Assembly (NCBI GenBank): GCA_031459235.1
Contig: JAVKIY010000006.1
Location: 1 to 64,000 of the forward strand
Length of the DNA stretch: 64,000 nucleotides
Origin: Fervidifonticultor_A tertius
GTDB lineage: Bacteria; Sysuimicrobiota; Sysuimicrobiia; Sysuimicrobiales; Humicultoraceae
Direction: 5' to 3'
A program made the position numbers and the translations under genes. Within the stretch, counting starts at the first letter, position 1. Each line of letters opens with the position of its first letter. The notes beneath the pieces are model-generated. The model was not told the origin of the DNA. It saw only the letters and a program-made list of their open reading frames with translations, and did not search any database. Below, piece by piece: positions 33,423 to 41,857 of this stretch.

Positions 33423-34477
33423 GGGCGCGCGGCCCCGGGCGCGGTCTCGAGCAATGGGTGGCGGACGCCGAGCTCGCTCGCCAGATCGTGGATCTCGGCC
33501 CAGACCTCCTTGGCGACGGTGACACCGCGCGCCGCGCTCGCCGCCGCCCGCCGCGCGCTCCCTTCGCCCGGCAGCAGGATCTCGTCCACGCCGGGCCGCG
33601 TCGGCCCGCGCTTCACGCGGGCGGCCAGCTCGCCGAGCGCGTGGCCGTAGGCCTCCCGGGGCAGGAACGCCTCGATGTGGATCGCGCCCACGACGTTGCC
33701 GGACGCCTCCGGCGGCCAGAGCCCCGGCAGCACGCCGCAGAGAATCTCGATCGCCAGCGCGAGCGCGTAGCCCTTGTGCCCGCCCAGCGGCGCCAGGGTG
33801 CCGTGCGGCGGGAGCGCGCGCAGGGGGTCGCGTGTGGGCCGCCCGTCGGCATCGAACGCCCATCCGTCGGGCAGCGGCTCGCCGGTCTTCTGGGCGAGCA
33901 TCACGGTGCCGCGCGCCGCCTGCGTGGTGGAGACGTCCACCACGACCGGCGGTCCGTCGTCGCGGGGGAAGCCGATCGCGATCGGGTTCGTGCCGAAGAT
34001 CGGCGCGACCCCGCCCCACGGCGCGACCGACCCGGCGGTGGAGCTGCCCCCGCACGCGATCAGGCCGATGGCGCCCTGCCTGGCGGCGTGCTCCACGTAG
34101 TAGCCGAGCCGGCCGATGTGGCCCATGCGCCGCACCGCGGCCAGGCACACGCCCGTGCGGGAGGCGCGCTCGATGCAGAGCTCCATCGCGCGTAGCGCCG
34201 CGGGGTGCCCCCACCCGGCGTGGGCGTCCAGCACCAGGACCGCGCCGCCGTCGCGCTCCACGGTCAGGGGAGCGCCGGGGGGGACGCGGCCGGAGCGCGC
34301 CCAGCCGGCGTAGGGCCCGACGCGGATCAACCCTTGCGAGCGGCTGCCGCGCGCCTCGGCATCCACCACGTGGCGCGCGACCACCGCGGCCTCGCGCGCC
34401 TCCAGCCCGCACGCCAGGAACAAACGCTCGATCAGGTCGGTCAGGGGGCCGAGCGGAAACGGGCCGAGATCCGCCAC
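33419..34477 (-). CDS. Ldh family oxidoreductase (malate/L-lactate dehydrogenase type 2)
   Basis: NAD(P)-dependent dehydrogenase of 352 aa in the Ldh/ComC/YlbC family, distinct from classical Rossmann lactate dehydrogenases. Recognisable segments: VVDAEARGSRSQGLIRVGPY with the family SHG-like region, the active-site histidine in RRMGHIGRLGYYVEHAA, and PIFGTNPIAIGFPR. Family members reduce or oxidise 2-keto/2-hydroxy acids such as ureidoglycolate, sulfolactate or delta-1-piperideine-2-carboxylate. The start lies 1 base after the M24 stop; its stop overlaps the LLM gene start. Confidence 0.93.
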   Translation of the reverse strand: MADLGPFPLGPLTDLIERLFLACGLEAREAAVVARHVVDAEARGSRSQGLIRVGPYAGWARSGRVPPGAPLTVERDGGAVLVLDAHAGWGHPAALRAMELCIERASRTGVCLAAVRRMGHIGRLGYYVEHAARQGAIGLIACGGSSTAGSVAPWGGVAPIFGTNPIAIGFPRDDGPPVVVDVSTTQAARGTVMLAQKTGEPLPDGWAFDADGRPTRDPLRALPPHGTLAPLGGHKGYALALAIEILCGVLPGLWPPEASGNVVGAIHIEAFLPREAYGHALGELAARVKRGPTRPGVDEILLPGEGSARRAAASAARGVTVAKEVWAEIHDLASELGVRHPLLETAPGAARP

Positions 34478-34478
34478 C

Positions 34479-35717
34479 TTACCACCACCGGATCGGACAG
34501 CGGTTGAGGCGTTCCACGCCGGACGGCGTGACCCACCACATGTCCTCCCAGCACGCGGTGCCGAACCCCGTGCGCACCAGCATCGGCTCGAAGCAGAAGA
34601 CCATGTTCTCCTCCAGCGCAGCCGGGTTGCCCGGCGCGAACGACGGCAGGTCGTGGGTGGCGCAGCCGATACCGTGGCCGCGGAAGTACAGGTAGTCCTC
34701 GTAGCCCGCCTCCCGGGCGATCGCGATGCCGATTTCGGCGAGCTCGCCGATGACCGCGCCAGGCTTCGCGGCGGACGTCACGGCGTCCACGATGCGGATC
34801 TGCGTCTCCATGAACCGGCGCTGCTCGACGGTCGGGTCGCCGCACGTGCGCTGCCGCGAACAGTCGCTGTAGTAGCCCATGTAGCGCGCGCCCACGTCGA
34901 TGTAAACCACGTCGCCCGGGCGCACCACGTAGCCGGTGGGGGCCATGTGCTTGAAGCCGGACCGCGCCCCCGCGGCGAGCGCGATCGCGAAGGCCGGGTG
35001 CTCCGCGCCGCCCTTGAACATCGCGTAGTTCGCCTCGGCCGCCAGGTCGAACTCGGTCACGCCGGGGCGGACGTGGTCCATGGCCGCCTGCATGGCCGCG
35101 TCGGCCAGGTGCGCCGCCTTGCGCAGCACCTCGACCTCGCGCGGGCTCTTGATGGCGCGCACCTCCTGGAGTAGACGCGGGGCCGGCTCGACGCGCGCCT
35201 GCGGGAAGGCCAGGGCCAGGTGGGCGCGCAGCGGCTCGACGTTGAACTCGCCCACGACGCCGATCCGGCTGGAGGCGCCGCCCCGCTCGCGCACCAGGTC
35301 GCCGACGTGGTCGAGCAGGGTGGCGGCGCGCGCCCCGCCGGTCACCGTCCGCGGGGCCGCGGCGCAGCGCGCGTCCTCGATCCAGCAGTCCTGAATGCCC
35401 GAGTGCATCGGCTCGCCGTGCATGACCGCGTTGGTCGCGAATCCGGGCGGCCCGGAGGCCGGTACGACGACGACCGACTCCCCGCCGTAGAAGTCCTCGA
35501 AGTTCGACAGATAGCGGATGTTCGAGTTGTCGGCGCGGTTGCCGAGCACGACCAGCACGTCAAGGGCGTCGCGCCGCATGCGGGCGCGCAGCCGGTCGAG
35601 ACGCTCGTGGTACTCCTCGAGGGGGAAGGGCAGGTTCATCCAGGGCCGGCGGTCCGCGTACGTGTAGGGCACGCGGCCCCAGCCATAGGGCATCGCGAGA
35701 CGCTCCTCGGGGGTCAT
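34479..35717 (-). CDS. M24 family metallopeptidase (Xaa-Pro peptidase/creatinase type)
   Basis: Pita-bread-fold protein of 412 aa with an N-terminal creatinase-like domain (about 1-190) and a C-terminal M24 domain. Metal ligands are complete: Asp in VYIDVGARYMGYYSD (two), His in FRGHGIGCATHD, Glu in FCFEPMLV and Glu in CWEDMWWV. It could be an Xaa-Pro aminopeptidase or a creatinase-like amidinohydrolase; the window's many creatininase homologues make the latter worth testing. It is first in a four-gene minus-strand operon with three oxidoreductases. Confidence 0.92.
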   Translation of the reverse strand: MTPEERLAMPYGWGRVPYTYADRRPWMNLPFPLEEYHERLDRLRARMRRDALDVLVVLGNRADNSNIRYLSNFEDFYGGESVVVVPASGPPGFATNAVMHGEPMHSGIQDCWIEDARCAAAPRTVTGGARAATLLDHVGDLVRERGGASSRIGVVGEFNVEPLRAHLALAFPQARVEPAPRLLQEVRAIKSPREVEVLRKAAHLADAAMQAAMDHVRPGVTEFDLAAEANYAMFKGGAEHPAFAIALAAGARSGFKHMAPTGYVVRPGDVVYIDVGARYMGYYSDCSRQRTCGDPTVEQRRFMETQIRIVDAVTSAAKPGAVIGELAEIGIAIAREAGYEDYLYFRGHGIGCATHDLPSFAPGNPAALEENMVFCFEPMLVRTGFGTACWEDMWWVTPSGVERLNRCPIRWW

Positions 35718-35772
35718 GGACGCCAGAATACGACACCGGACCAGGAAACTCCCGGTGGACGGCGCCCGCCGG

Positions 35773-36183
35773 TCACCGCGCCGGCGGGATCAGTGTGAAA
35801 CCCTGCTGCTCGAAGTGGCGGTCGAACGCAAACGCGTGTCGGATGCCGCGGGCTCGCATAATCTCGAAGCTGACCCAGTCGGCCAGGCTCACGTCGGCGC
35901 GGCCAGCCGCCAGCAGCGCCGTCATGCCCGCCCCGTGCAGGCGTTCGTCCACCCAGACGACCGCCAGCACGGGGACGACGTCGTCATGGACCACCCGCAC
36001 CGCGCCCGGCCCGAGCCGGCGCTGCGCGAGCGCGACGACCTCGGCTAGCACGTAGCTGTGCGTCAGGAGCGGGCGATCGGCCTCGAGCAGGTCGCGCCAC
36101 CCTGCGGCGGCTTCCGCGTGAAACGCATCGTCGCGATCGAGCACGGCGTAGAGCGCGGACGTGTCAGCGAACGTCGCGTCCAC
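35773..36183 (-). CDS. vapC: PIN-domain toxin, VapC family (second module)
   Basis: PIN-domain protein of 136 aa with the acidic quartet D7 (TFADTSALYAVL), E48 (YVLAEVVAL), D102 (SLADWVSFEIM) and D121 (FAFDRHF). Start is GTG, overlapping the end of the antitoxin gene by 20 bases. As in the first module, the toxin should be an endoribonuclease held inactive by the upstream ribbon-helix-helix protein. It is not closely similar in sequence to the VapC at 7439, so the two modules were probably acquired separately. Confidence 0.9.
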   Translation of the reverse strand: MDATFADTSALYAVLDRDDAFHAEAAAGWRDLLEADRPLLTHSYVLAEVVALAQRRLGPGAVRVVHDDVVPVLAVVWVDERLHGAGMTALLAAGRADVSLADWVSFEIMRARGIRHAFAFDRHFEQQGFTLIPPAR

Positions 36184-36424
36184 GGTAGATTCGCTCGAGG
36201 TGCTCGTCGTGGCGCGCGCTGACGTCGACCGTCCCCGAGGCGAACCGGCCGGCGGCTTCCAGCGCCCGTCGCCTGCGTGCCGAGGGGGGCACGCCGCTCT
36301 CGCCTGCCAGGAACCGGTCCACCGCGCCCCGGATCAGTTCCGCGACAGATGCGCGCCGCTCCCGCGCCAGCTCCCGCAGCTTGGCGGCCTGCTCTTCGGT
36401 CAGGAGAATCTGGGTGCGAATCAC
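36164..36424 (-). CDS. vapB: ribbon-helix-helix antitoxin, VapB-like (second module)
   Basis: Protein of 86 aa. Residues 1-42 (MIRTQILLTEEQAAKLRELA then a second helix with SVAELIRGAVDRFL) form a ribbon-helix-helix domain; the remainder is a charged tail with SARHDEHLERIYRG. Start is GTG. The gene overlaps the PIN toxin by 20 bases. An A/T-rich stretch with TACAT repeats upstream is a likely operator. Confidence 0.86.
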   Translation of the reverse strand: MIRTQILLTEEQAAKLRELARERRASVAELIRGAVDRFLAGESGVPPSARRRRALEAAGRFASGTVDVSARHDEHLERIYRGRDVR

Positions 36425-36453
36425 AAAGCACCCCGCGAAATGACCGGATAGTG

Positions 36454-36485
36454 ATGTAGTGACAGCCTATTCTACATTGTTACAT
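36454..36485 (-). promoter_or_regulatory. candidate vapBC operator/promoter (TACAT repeats)
   Basis: The 60 bases upstream of the second antitoxin are much more AT-rich than their surroundings. TACAT occurs at 36473-36477 and 36481-36485, exactly 8 bases apart, and its complement ATGTA at 36454-36458. On the minus strand TAGAAT (36474-36469) resembles a -10 box, but no clear -35 box is seen at 17 bases. The 8-base phase matches that of the first module and suits RHH dimers. Confidence 0.5.
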
Positions 36486-36535
36486 CTCTATGCTATCAGG
36501 CGGATGCCTGCATGGCAATGGGGCCTGCCCGCACC

Positions 36536-37567
36536 TCAATCGGTCGGGGCCGTGTGCTCGTGCGTGGGCCGCGCACCCGCCTCCACGCCCAGGGGGGCCA
36601 GCCATCGCTCCGCGTTCTCCCAGTAGACCTGACGGAGGACGTCGGTCGGTAGCGCCAGCCCGCGCAGCACCGGCTCGCCGTCCGCGTCGGGATCGTCGAG
36701 CGGCAGCGGACAGACGAGATCGGTCTCCCAGAACATCTGGTGGATCCAGTAGCGAACTCGATACCGTTGGGGATCGGGCTCGTCGAGGACGAGCTGATCC
36801 GTGCCGAAGAGTAGGCGGTCCGCATAACGGGCAAAGAACGCGCGCGCCGCCTCGGGCTGGCGTCCGAGCTCACGGACGATCCAGCGTGTAGCGCTGGTGT
36901 CCAGCGACAGGTTCGGGTAGCGGTCCAGCAGGCGGCTGAGGTGCGCGAGGTCCTCCGGGTCGCCGCCCATGTGCGCGGCCAGCACGCGGACCGACGGGTA
37001 CTGCGCCAGGCGCCGCTCGAGCTGGGGGTACTGGCCGGCCTTGGTGCCGTAGCGCGCGACGTCGGCGTACTTCGTCGCGAACCAGCGGTCGGGGTCGGCG
37101 ATGTGCACCAAGATGTTCAGCCGGTGTTCGGCGATCGCGTCGAACACCGGGTCGAGCAGGGGCGCGTCGAGGTGGAGGCCGTCGAAGCGGTCGTAGATGC
37201 GCGGCGCAAACCAGAGCTTGACGACGCGCACGCCCTCGGCCGCCGCCCGCGCGAGCAGGGTGCGGTTCTCCGATGCGAACCGGGCGGGGTCCCCGCGGTG
37301 CTCCCAGGCCAGCGTGGTGGCGACGATCAGTCGGTCGCCGTACCGCTCGCGCAGGGCCAGCCCGCGGTCGAGCTCGCAGATGCCGACCAGGCGCCGTACG
37401 CCGTAGAGGTCGGCCGCCGCGAACAGCTCCTCCACGTGCGCGCGGCCGACGTGCGTGTGCACGTCCACGATCGGACCGTCGGCCGTGCGGGGCGGCGGGT
37501 CGGCGAACGCTGTGGCCCTCGCGCGCGCGAGTGCCCCGGCCGGTGACGACTCGGATGCGGTCTCCAT
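36536..37567 (-). CDS. amidohydrolase family 2 protein
   Basis: Metal-dependent hydrolase of 343 aa with a TIM-barrel pattern. H37 and H39 lie in PIVDVHTHVG; later ligands are His in NILVHIADP, His in VLAAHMGGDPED and Asp in LLFGTDQLVLDEP. The C-terminus (VYWENAERWLAPLG) is the usual barrel-closing helix with the NAxR-like motif. I use the ATG at 37567; the frame continues to 37723 without family similarity. It stands alone, divergent from the U32-like gene with about 118 bases between. Confidence 0.87.
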   Translation of the reverse strand: METASESSPAGALARARATAFADPPPRTADGPIVDVHTHVGRAHVEELFAAADLYGVRRLVGICELDRGLALRERYGDRLIVATTLAWEHRGDPARFASENRTLLARAAAEGVRVVKLWFAPRIYDRFDGLHLDAPLLDPVFDAIAEHRLNILVHIADPDRWFATKYADVARYGTKAGQYPQLERRLAQYPSVRVLAAHMGGDPEDLAHLSRLLDRYPNLSLDTSATRWIVRELGRQPEAARAFFARYADRLLFGTDQLVLDEPDPQRYRVRYWIHQMFWETDLVCPLPLDDPDADGEPVLRGLALPTDVLRQVYWENAERWLAPLGVEAGARPTHEHTAPTD

Positions 37568-37685
37568 GCGATGAGGGTACGACGGCCGGCGACGCTTCTC
37601 CCGCGGCCCCGAAGGGGCAAGGCGTGTGTGGGGGAACGGCGAAGTTCTCCGGGCAGTGCCGCCCACGTTGAGGAGGAGCGTCACG

Positions 37686-38627
37686 ATGCTGCCCAACCCC
37701 ACCCGCCGCTTCCTCTCCGCCATCGGCCTGCCATCGGGAGACGCCGGCGATCTACCAGACTCCGCCCGCCGCTTCCCAGACGGTGCGCACTACCGCATCG
37801 AGATTCCCAGCGTCGAAGGCCCCCGGGTACTGGCCGCCGTGATCGAGGAGGCCGCGCGGCGCGGCACCACGGTGCACCGTGTCTCGCAAGGCAGCGGCAT
37901 CATGCTGCTAGACGACAGCGAGATCCGCGAAATGGCCCGCCTGGGCCACGCGCACGGCATCGAGGTGAGCCTGTTCGTCGGCCCCCGCGCCGGCTGGGAC
38001 GTCGGCGCGCAGGTCGCGTCGGCGTCCGGACGCAACCTCGGCGCGCGGCTGCGGGGGATGGATCAAGTCGTCTACGCGGCCGAGGACATCCGACGCGCGT
38101 GCGCGCTCGGCATTCGGTCGGTGCTGGTCGCGGACGAAGGGCTCCTGTGGCTGGCCAACGAGATGAAGCGACGCGGCGAGCTGCCCACCGATCTGGTGCT
38201 CAAGGTATCGGTATCCATGGGACCGGCCAACCCCCTGTCGATCCGCATCATGGAGCAGCTCGGCGCCGGCACGTACAACACACCGACTGACCTGTCCCTG
38301 GCGCAGTTCGCCGCGATCCGCCAGGCGGTCTCGCTCCCGCTCGACGTCTACGTGGAGGTGCCCGACGACTTCGGTGGGTTCGTCCGCTACTACGAGGCCC
38401 CCGAGCTGGTGCGGGTGGCCGCGCCGGTCTACGTGAAGCTGGGCCTCCGGAACGCGCCGGGCGTCTACCCGAGCGGCGCGCACCTGGAGGCCGCCGCGAT
38501 CGCGATGGCGCGCGAGAAGGTGCACCGGGCAGCGATCGCGATCGCCATGATCGAGCGGTACTTCCCAGCGGCCACCGTCTCGCCGGCGGGCCCGGCCGAC
38601 ATGGGGATCCCCGTGGGCGCCCCCTGA
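37686..38627 (+). CDS. U32 family peptidase-like protein
   Basis: Protein of 313 aa similar in layout to U32-annotated TIM-barrel proteins: AYRIEIPSVEG-like opening (HYRIEIPSVEGPRVLAAVIE), alternating strands and helices, VLKVSVSMGPANPLSIRIME, and the conserved FGGFVRYYEAPELVRVAAPV. No transmembrane helix or signal peptide. U32 members include collagenase-like proteases and hydroxylation or prephenate-decarboxylase relatives; whether this one is a peptidase is doubtful because known proteolytic residues cannot be defined for the group. ATG with GGAGGAG 7 bases upstream fixes the start. Confidence 0.7.
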   Translation: MLPNPTRRFLSAIGLPSGDAGDLPDSARRFPDGAHYRIEIPSVEGPRVLAAVIEEAARRGTTVHRVSQGSGIMLLDDSEIREMARLGHAHGIEVSLFVGPRAGWDVGAQVASASGRNLGARLRGMDQVVYAAEDIRRACALGIRSVLVADEGLLWLANEMKRRGELPTDLVLKVSVSMGPANPLSIRIMEQLGAGTYNTPTDLSLAQFAAIRQAVSLPLDVYVEVPDDFGGFVRYYEAPELVRVAAPVYVKLGLRNAPGVYPSGAHLEAAAIAMAREKVHRAAIAIAMIERYFPAATVSPAGPADMGIPVGAP

Positions 38628-38643
38628 CCCCCGGCCACCCCGT

Positions 38644-39108
38644 TCAGACCCGCTCGATCCGCAGCCGGCGCGTCCCCTCACGCCGCAGGCGCCGGCACGC
38701 CTGCTGGAAGTCGGCCCAGTCGTACAGCCAGTCGCCCGGCACCCGGGCGAAGAGGCTGGCGAACGCCGGCACCCCCTCGTGCTGGCGCAGTACCACCCCG
38801 CGGCCGTAGACGAAGCAGATCTCGCCCACCGCTCGCCGGGCCGTCAGCACGCCGGTCCCCGCCTCCGTGAAGTAGAGCAGCTCGCCGGGCAGGGGGAGCT
38901 GTGTAAGGTTCTCGTGGGGGGCGCCGAGGGGGTCGAGCGCCACGAAGATCTCGGCCCCGGAGTACTGGCCGTGTAGCGCCCCTCCCTCCAGGGGGAGCGC
39001 GTCCCACACCGCCTGGCAGACCGCTGGCGCGGCGTCGTCGAGCAGGTCGGCCATGACCGTCTCGCCGGTCTCGAACGCCAGCCGGATACGCCTGCGTGGG
39101 CTGCTCAC
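38644..39108 (-). CDS. DUF3830 family protein (cyclophilin-like)
   Basis: Protein of 154 aa matching the DUF3830 pattern: strands around RIRLAFETG and the helix DDAAPAVCQAVWDALPLEG, HGQYSGAEIFV, GELLYFTEAG and VGEICFVYGRG. The family has a cyclophilin-like barrel and often lies beside uptake and hydrolase genes of small organic acids, but its biochemical role is not settled. I start at the GTG at 39108; an ATG at 39156 would overlap the divergent dehydrogenase gene. It ends 16 bases from the end of the convergent U32-like gene. Confidence 0.8.
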   Translation of the reverse strand: MSSPRRRIRLAFETGETVMADLLDDAAPAVCQAVWDALPLEGGALHGQYSGAEIFVALDPLGAPHENLTQLPLPGELLYFTEAGTGVLTARRAVGEICFVYGRGVVLRQHEGVPAFASLFARVPGDWLYDWADFQQACRRLRREGTRRLRIERV

Positions 39109-39110
39109 AT

Positions 39111-39125
39111 CGGGTACACTACCCG
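39111..39125. promoter_or_regulatory. perfect 15-base palindrome between divergent starts
   Basis: CGGGTA-CAC-TACCCG fills most of the 22-base gap between the GTG starts of the DUF3830 gene and the divergent Gfo/Idh gene. The embedded TACACT (39115-39120) resembles a -10 box for the rightward gene with 10 bases to its start. It could be an operator controlling nearly leaderless transcripts in both directions; protein binding is not known. Confidence 0.4.
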
Positions 39126-39130
39126 TAGCC

Positions 39131-40192
39131 GTGACCCATCCCTCCTCGTCGCCCATCTACCGCGCGGGCATCATCGGATGCGGTCGCATCGCCGACACCA
39201 TCGAAGCTGAGGCGGCGACCGGCCCGTCGTGGGCGCTGCTACCCTACTCCCACGCCGGCGCCTACCAACGGTGCGCGCGCACGATCCTGGTCGCCGCCGC
39301 CGACCCCAACGAGGAGCGCCGGACCCTGCTGGGCCGCCGGCGGGGCGTGGAGCGACTCTATGCCGACTACCGCGAGATGCTCGACCGCGAGCGGATCGAC
39401 ATCGTCAGCATCTGCGTCCCGACGCGTGCCCACGCCGCGGTGGCGATCGACGTGGCCGGCCGCGGCGTCAGGGGTATCTACCTCGAGAAACCGATCGCGC
39501 AGAGCCTGCGCGAGGCCGACGCCATGATCGCGGCGTTCGACCGCCACGGCACGGCGGTGGCCGTCAACCACATGCGCACCTGGGATCCACTCTATGGTCG
39601 CGTCCGGGAACTCATCGCTACCGGAGCAGTCGGAGCACTACGCACCATCATGGCCCACGTCCGCGAGGGTGTGCTGTTCGGCGGCACGCACCTCTACGAT
39701 CTCCTCCGGTTCCTGGTCGGCGCCGAGCCCGAGTGGGTGTTCGGCGAGCTCCACGGCGCACCTGGTCTCCACGAGCCAGGCGCGCGCGGCATCATCGGCT
39801 TCCCCGCCGGCGTCCGCGCCTACGTCGACGGTGCGGCGGACGACCCGACGCCGCTGGAACTCGACATCACCGGCACGGAGGGCCGCATCCGCATCGGGAA
39901 CGGAACCTACCCCGAGTGGTTCCGGCTCGACCGCGGCGGCGGCCGGCCCGTGCTCACGCGTCGCGGCTTCCCCGGGATGCACGACGGCCGCAGCGGTATG
40001 CTGCGCGCGGTCGAGGACCTGGTGGCGGCGATCGAGGGAGGGCAGGCACCCGCCTCCAGCGCGACCGATGCGCGGGCCGATCTCGAGATCGCCGTGGCGT
40101 TCGCCCTCTCGCACCGCAGCGGTGGCCGTGTGACGATCCCGGTGTCCGATCTCGATCTCACCATCGAAGACCCGTGGGGTCGGGACCCGTGA
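39131..40192 (+). CDS. Gfo/Idh/MocA family oxidoreductase
   Basis: NAD(P)-dependent dehydrogenase of 353 aa. The Rossmann motif AGIIGCGRIADTI is at the N-terminus, VCVPTRAHAAVA-type strand at about 95-105, and the catalytic Lys in IYLEKPIAQSLREAD. The C-terminal beta-sheet domain carries NHMRTWDPLYGRVRELIATG. Members oxidise sugar or inositol hydroxyls. I start at the GTG at 39131 because the Rossmann fold begins right after; a longer frame overlaps DUF3830. Convergent with the binding-protein gene at 40228 with 35 bases between. Confidence 0.9.
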   Translation: MTHPSSSPIYRAGIIGCGRIADTIEAEAATGPSWALLPYSHAGAYQRCARTILVAAADPNEERRTLLGRRRGVERLYADYREMLDRERIDIVSICVPTRAHAAVAIDVAGRGVRGIYLEKPIAQSLREADAMIAAFDRHGTAVAVNHMRTWDPLYGRVRELIATGAVGALRTIMAHVREGVLFGGTHLYDLLRFLVGAEPEWVFGELHGAPGLHEPGARGIIGFPAGVRAYVDGAADDPTPLELDITGTEGRIRIGNGTYPEWFRLDRGGGRPVLTRRGFPGMHDGRSGMLRAVEDLVAAIEGGQAPASSATDARADLEIAVAFALSHRSGGRVTIPVSDLDLTIEDPWGRDP

Positions 40193-40227
40193 TCCCAAGC
40201 CCCACGCGGACAGCGCCGGACCCGCCT

Positions 40228-41787
40228 CTACCGGCTCAGCCAGACGCCGTGGAAGTGCATGTGCTGGCGCACGTCAGGGACGAACCCCCGCACTGACGGC
40301 AGGGCGCCGTAGAGGATCGGCCGCTCGTTGAGGATGATCCCGGGAGCGTCGTACTGCACGATAAGCTGGGCATGGTCGTAGACGCGCTTGCGGTCGGCCT
40401 GCCGGACGACCGAGCGCCCCTGATCGAGCTGCTTCTCGAACAGCTCGTGCCGCCAGCCGATCGCGCGGCCGTTCACGCGGCGGATGGAGAACAGGTTGCC
40501 GAGAATCGAATCCGGATCGTAGGGCGGAATGACCCCCGTGAGCCCGAGTTGGAAGTCACGCTGGACGAGCACCTGGTTGATCCAGATGCCGATCTGCTGG
40601 GGGAGCAGCTCGACCCTGATGCCGATCTCCGCTAGGTTCGCCTGGATGACCTGGGCGATAGGAAAGAACTCGGCACGGCTGGTGAGGTGCTTGAGCTGGA
40701 GCGTGACCCCCCCGACGCCCGACTCCGACATCAGCCTCCGCGCCCGCGCCAGGTCGCGCTCGTTGAACGACACCGACTGTGGGTTGAAGGCCCAGTGCCG
40801 GGGCGGGATCGCGTTGGACTTCAGCGTGCCCTCGCCGAAGGTGACCTCGAGCAGCGCCTTGCGGTCGATGGCGAAGCTGATCGCCTGGCGCACCTTGAGA
40901 TTGTCCAGCGGCGGGCGGTCCGCGCGCGTGAGCAGGTAGTACGACGAAGGCGAGACCCCGGGCGGAATGCCGTGCACCCGCACGCGGCCGGCCTGCCGCA
41001 CGGCCTGCACCCTGGGTAGCGGCACCGTGTCCGTGAACTCGACCTGGCCGGACTCCAGCAGCACCAGCTTCTGATTCTCATCCGGTGTGGGCAGGAAGAC
41101 GAGCTCGTCGAGGTAGGGCTGTCCACTCGAGTAGTACCCGGGGAACTTCCGCACGCGAACGTGGCGCAGGCGTACCCACTCGACGAACTGGAATGGTCCG
41201 GACCCGACGGGATTCCGCTCGTCGAAGTTGGGCGGGACCACCTTGATGTCCGCGGCGTCGAGCAGGAACGCGGCGTTGGGCGCCTTCAGCCTGAACCGCA
41301 CCGTGCGGGGGTCGAGCACCTCGGTGGCGGCGATCTGCTCGACCAGGACCCGCGGCTGACCGGTACCCTGCGCGAGTGAGCGCTCGACGGTGAACTTGAT
41401 CGACTCCGCCGTGAGCGGCTGGCCGTCGTGGAAGCGGAGGCCCTGGCGCAGCCGGAAGATGTACGTAGACGCATCCGGCGACTCCCAGGACTCCGCCAGC
41501 TGTCCCTTCGGCCCCTGGGTGAAGTCGTCCTCGAGCAGCCCGTCGAACAGCGCGTCCTTCACGTGGAAGTCGAAGAGGGTGCTCGACCGGTGGGGGTCAA
41601 GCGTGGTCGGCTCGGCGCCGAGGGTCACCCGGAGCACGCCGCCAGGGGTCGGCCGCGGGGACGCGGGCCCCGTGGCGGGCGCCGCCATGGCTGGGACCGC
41701 CCGTCGCAGCGCACTACCCGCTGCTAGCGCGGCGGCACCGGTGACGAACTGCCTGCGGGTGAGCGTCGTCCTCGATCGTCTGTCCAT
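40228..41787 (-). CDS. ABC transporter substrate-binding protein, family 5, Tat-exported
   Basis: Periplasmic SBP_bac_5 protein of 519 aa. A twin-arginine signal (TLTRRQFVTGAAALAAGSAL) is followed by cleavage near PAMAA, without a lipobox. Body motifs: GGVLRVTLGAEPTTLDPH, FRLRQGLRFHDGQPLTAES and VGSGPFQFVEW. Start ATG at 41787 has GAGGTG at suitable spacing. It follows DppC- and DppB-type permease genes on the minus strand. Unlike the other two family 5 binding proteins in the window, which use Sec-type signals, this one uses the Tat route, implying folding or cofactor loading before export. Confidence 0.93.
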   Translation of the reverse strand: MDRRSRTTLTRRQFVTGAAALAAGSALRRAVPAMAAPATGPASPRPTPGGVLRVTLGAEPTTLDPHRSSTLFDFHVKDALFDGLLEDDFTQGPKGQLAESWESPDASTYIFRLRQGLRFHDGQPLTAESIKFTVERSLAQGTGQPRVLVEQIAATEVLDPRTVRFRLKAPNAAFLLDAADIKVVPPNFDERNPVGSGPFQFVEWVRLRHVRVRKFPGYYSSGQPYLDELVFLPTPDENQKLVLLESGQVEFTDTVPLPRVQAVRQAGRVRVHGIPPGVSPSSYYLLTRADRPPLDNLKVRQAISFAIDRKALLEVTFGEGTLKSNAIPPRHWAFNPQSVSFNERDLARARRLMSESGVGGVTLQLKHLTSRAEFFPIAQVIQANLAEIGIRVELLPQQIGIWINQVLVQRDFQLGLTGVIPPYDPDSILGNLFSIRRVNGRAIGWRHELFEKQLDQGRSVVRQADRKRVYDHAQLIVQYDAPGIILNERPILYGALPSVRGFVPDVRQHMHFHGVWLSR

Positions 41788-41857
41788 CGTCGCACCTCGT
41801 TCCCCGCCGTGACGCGTCCCCGTATCCCCGTCCGCGTCGAGCATCGACATTCGAGGA

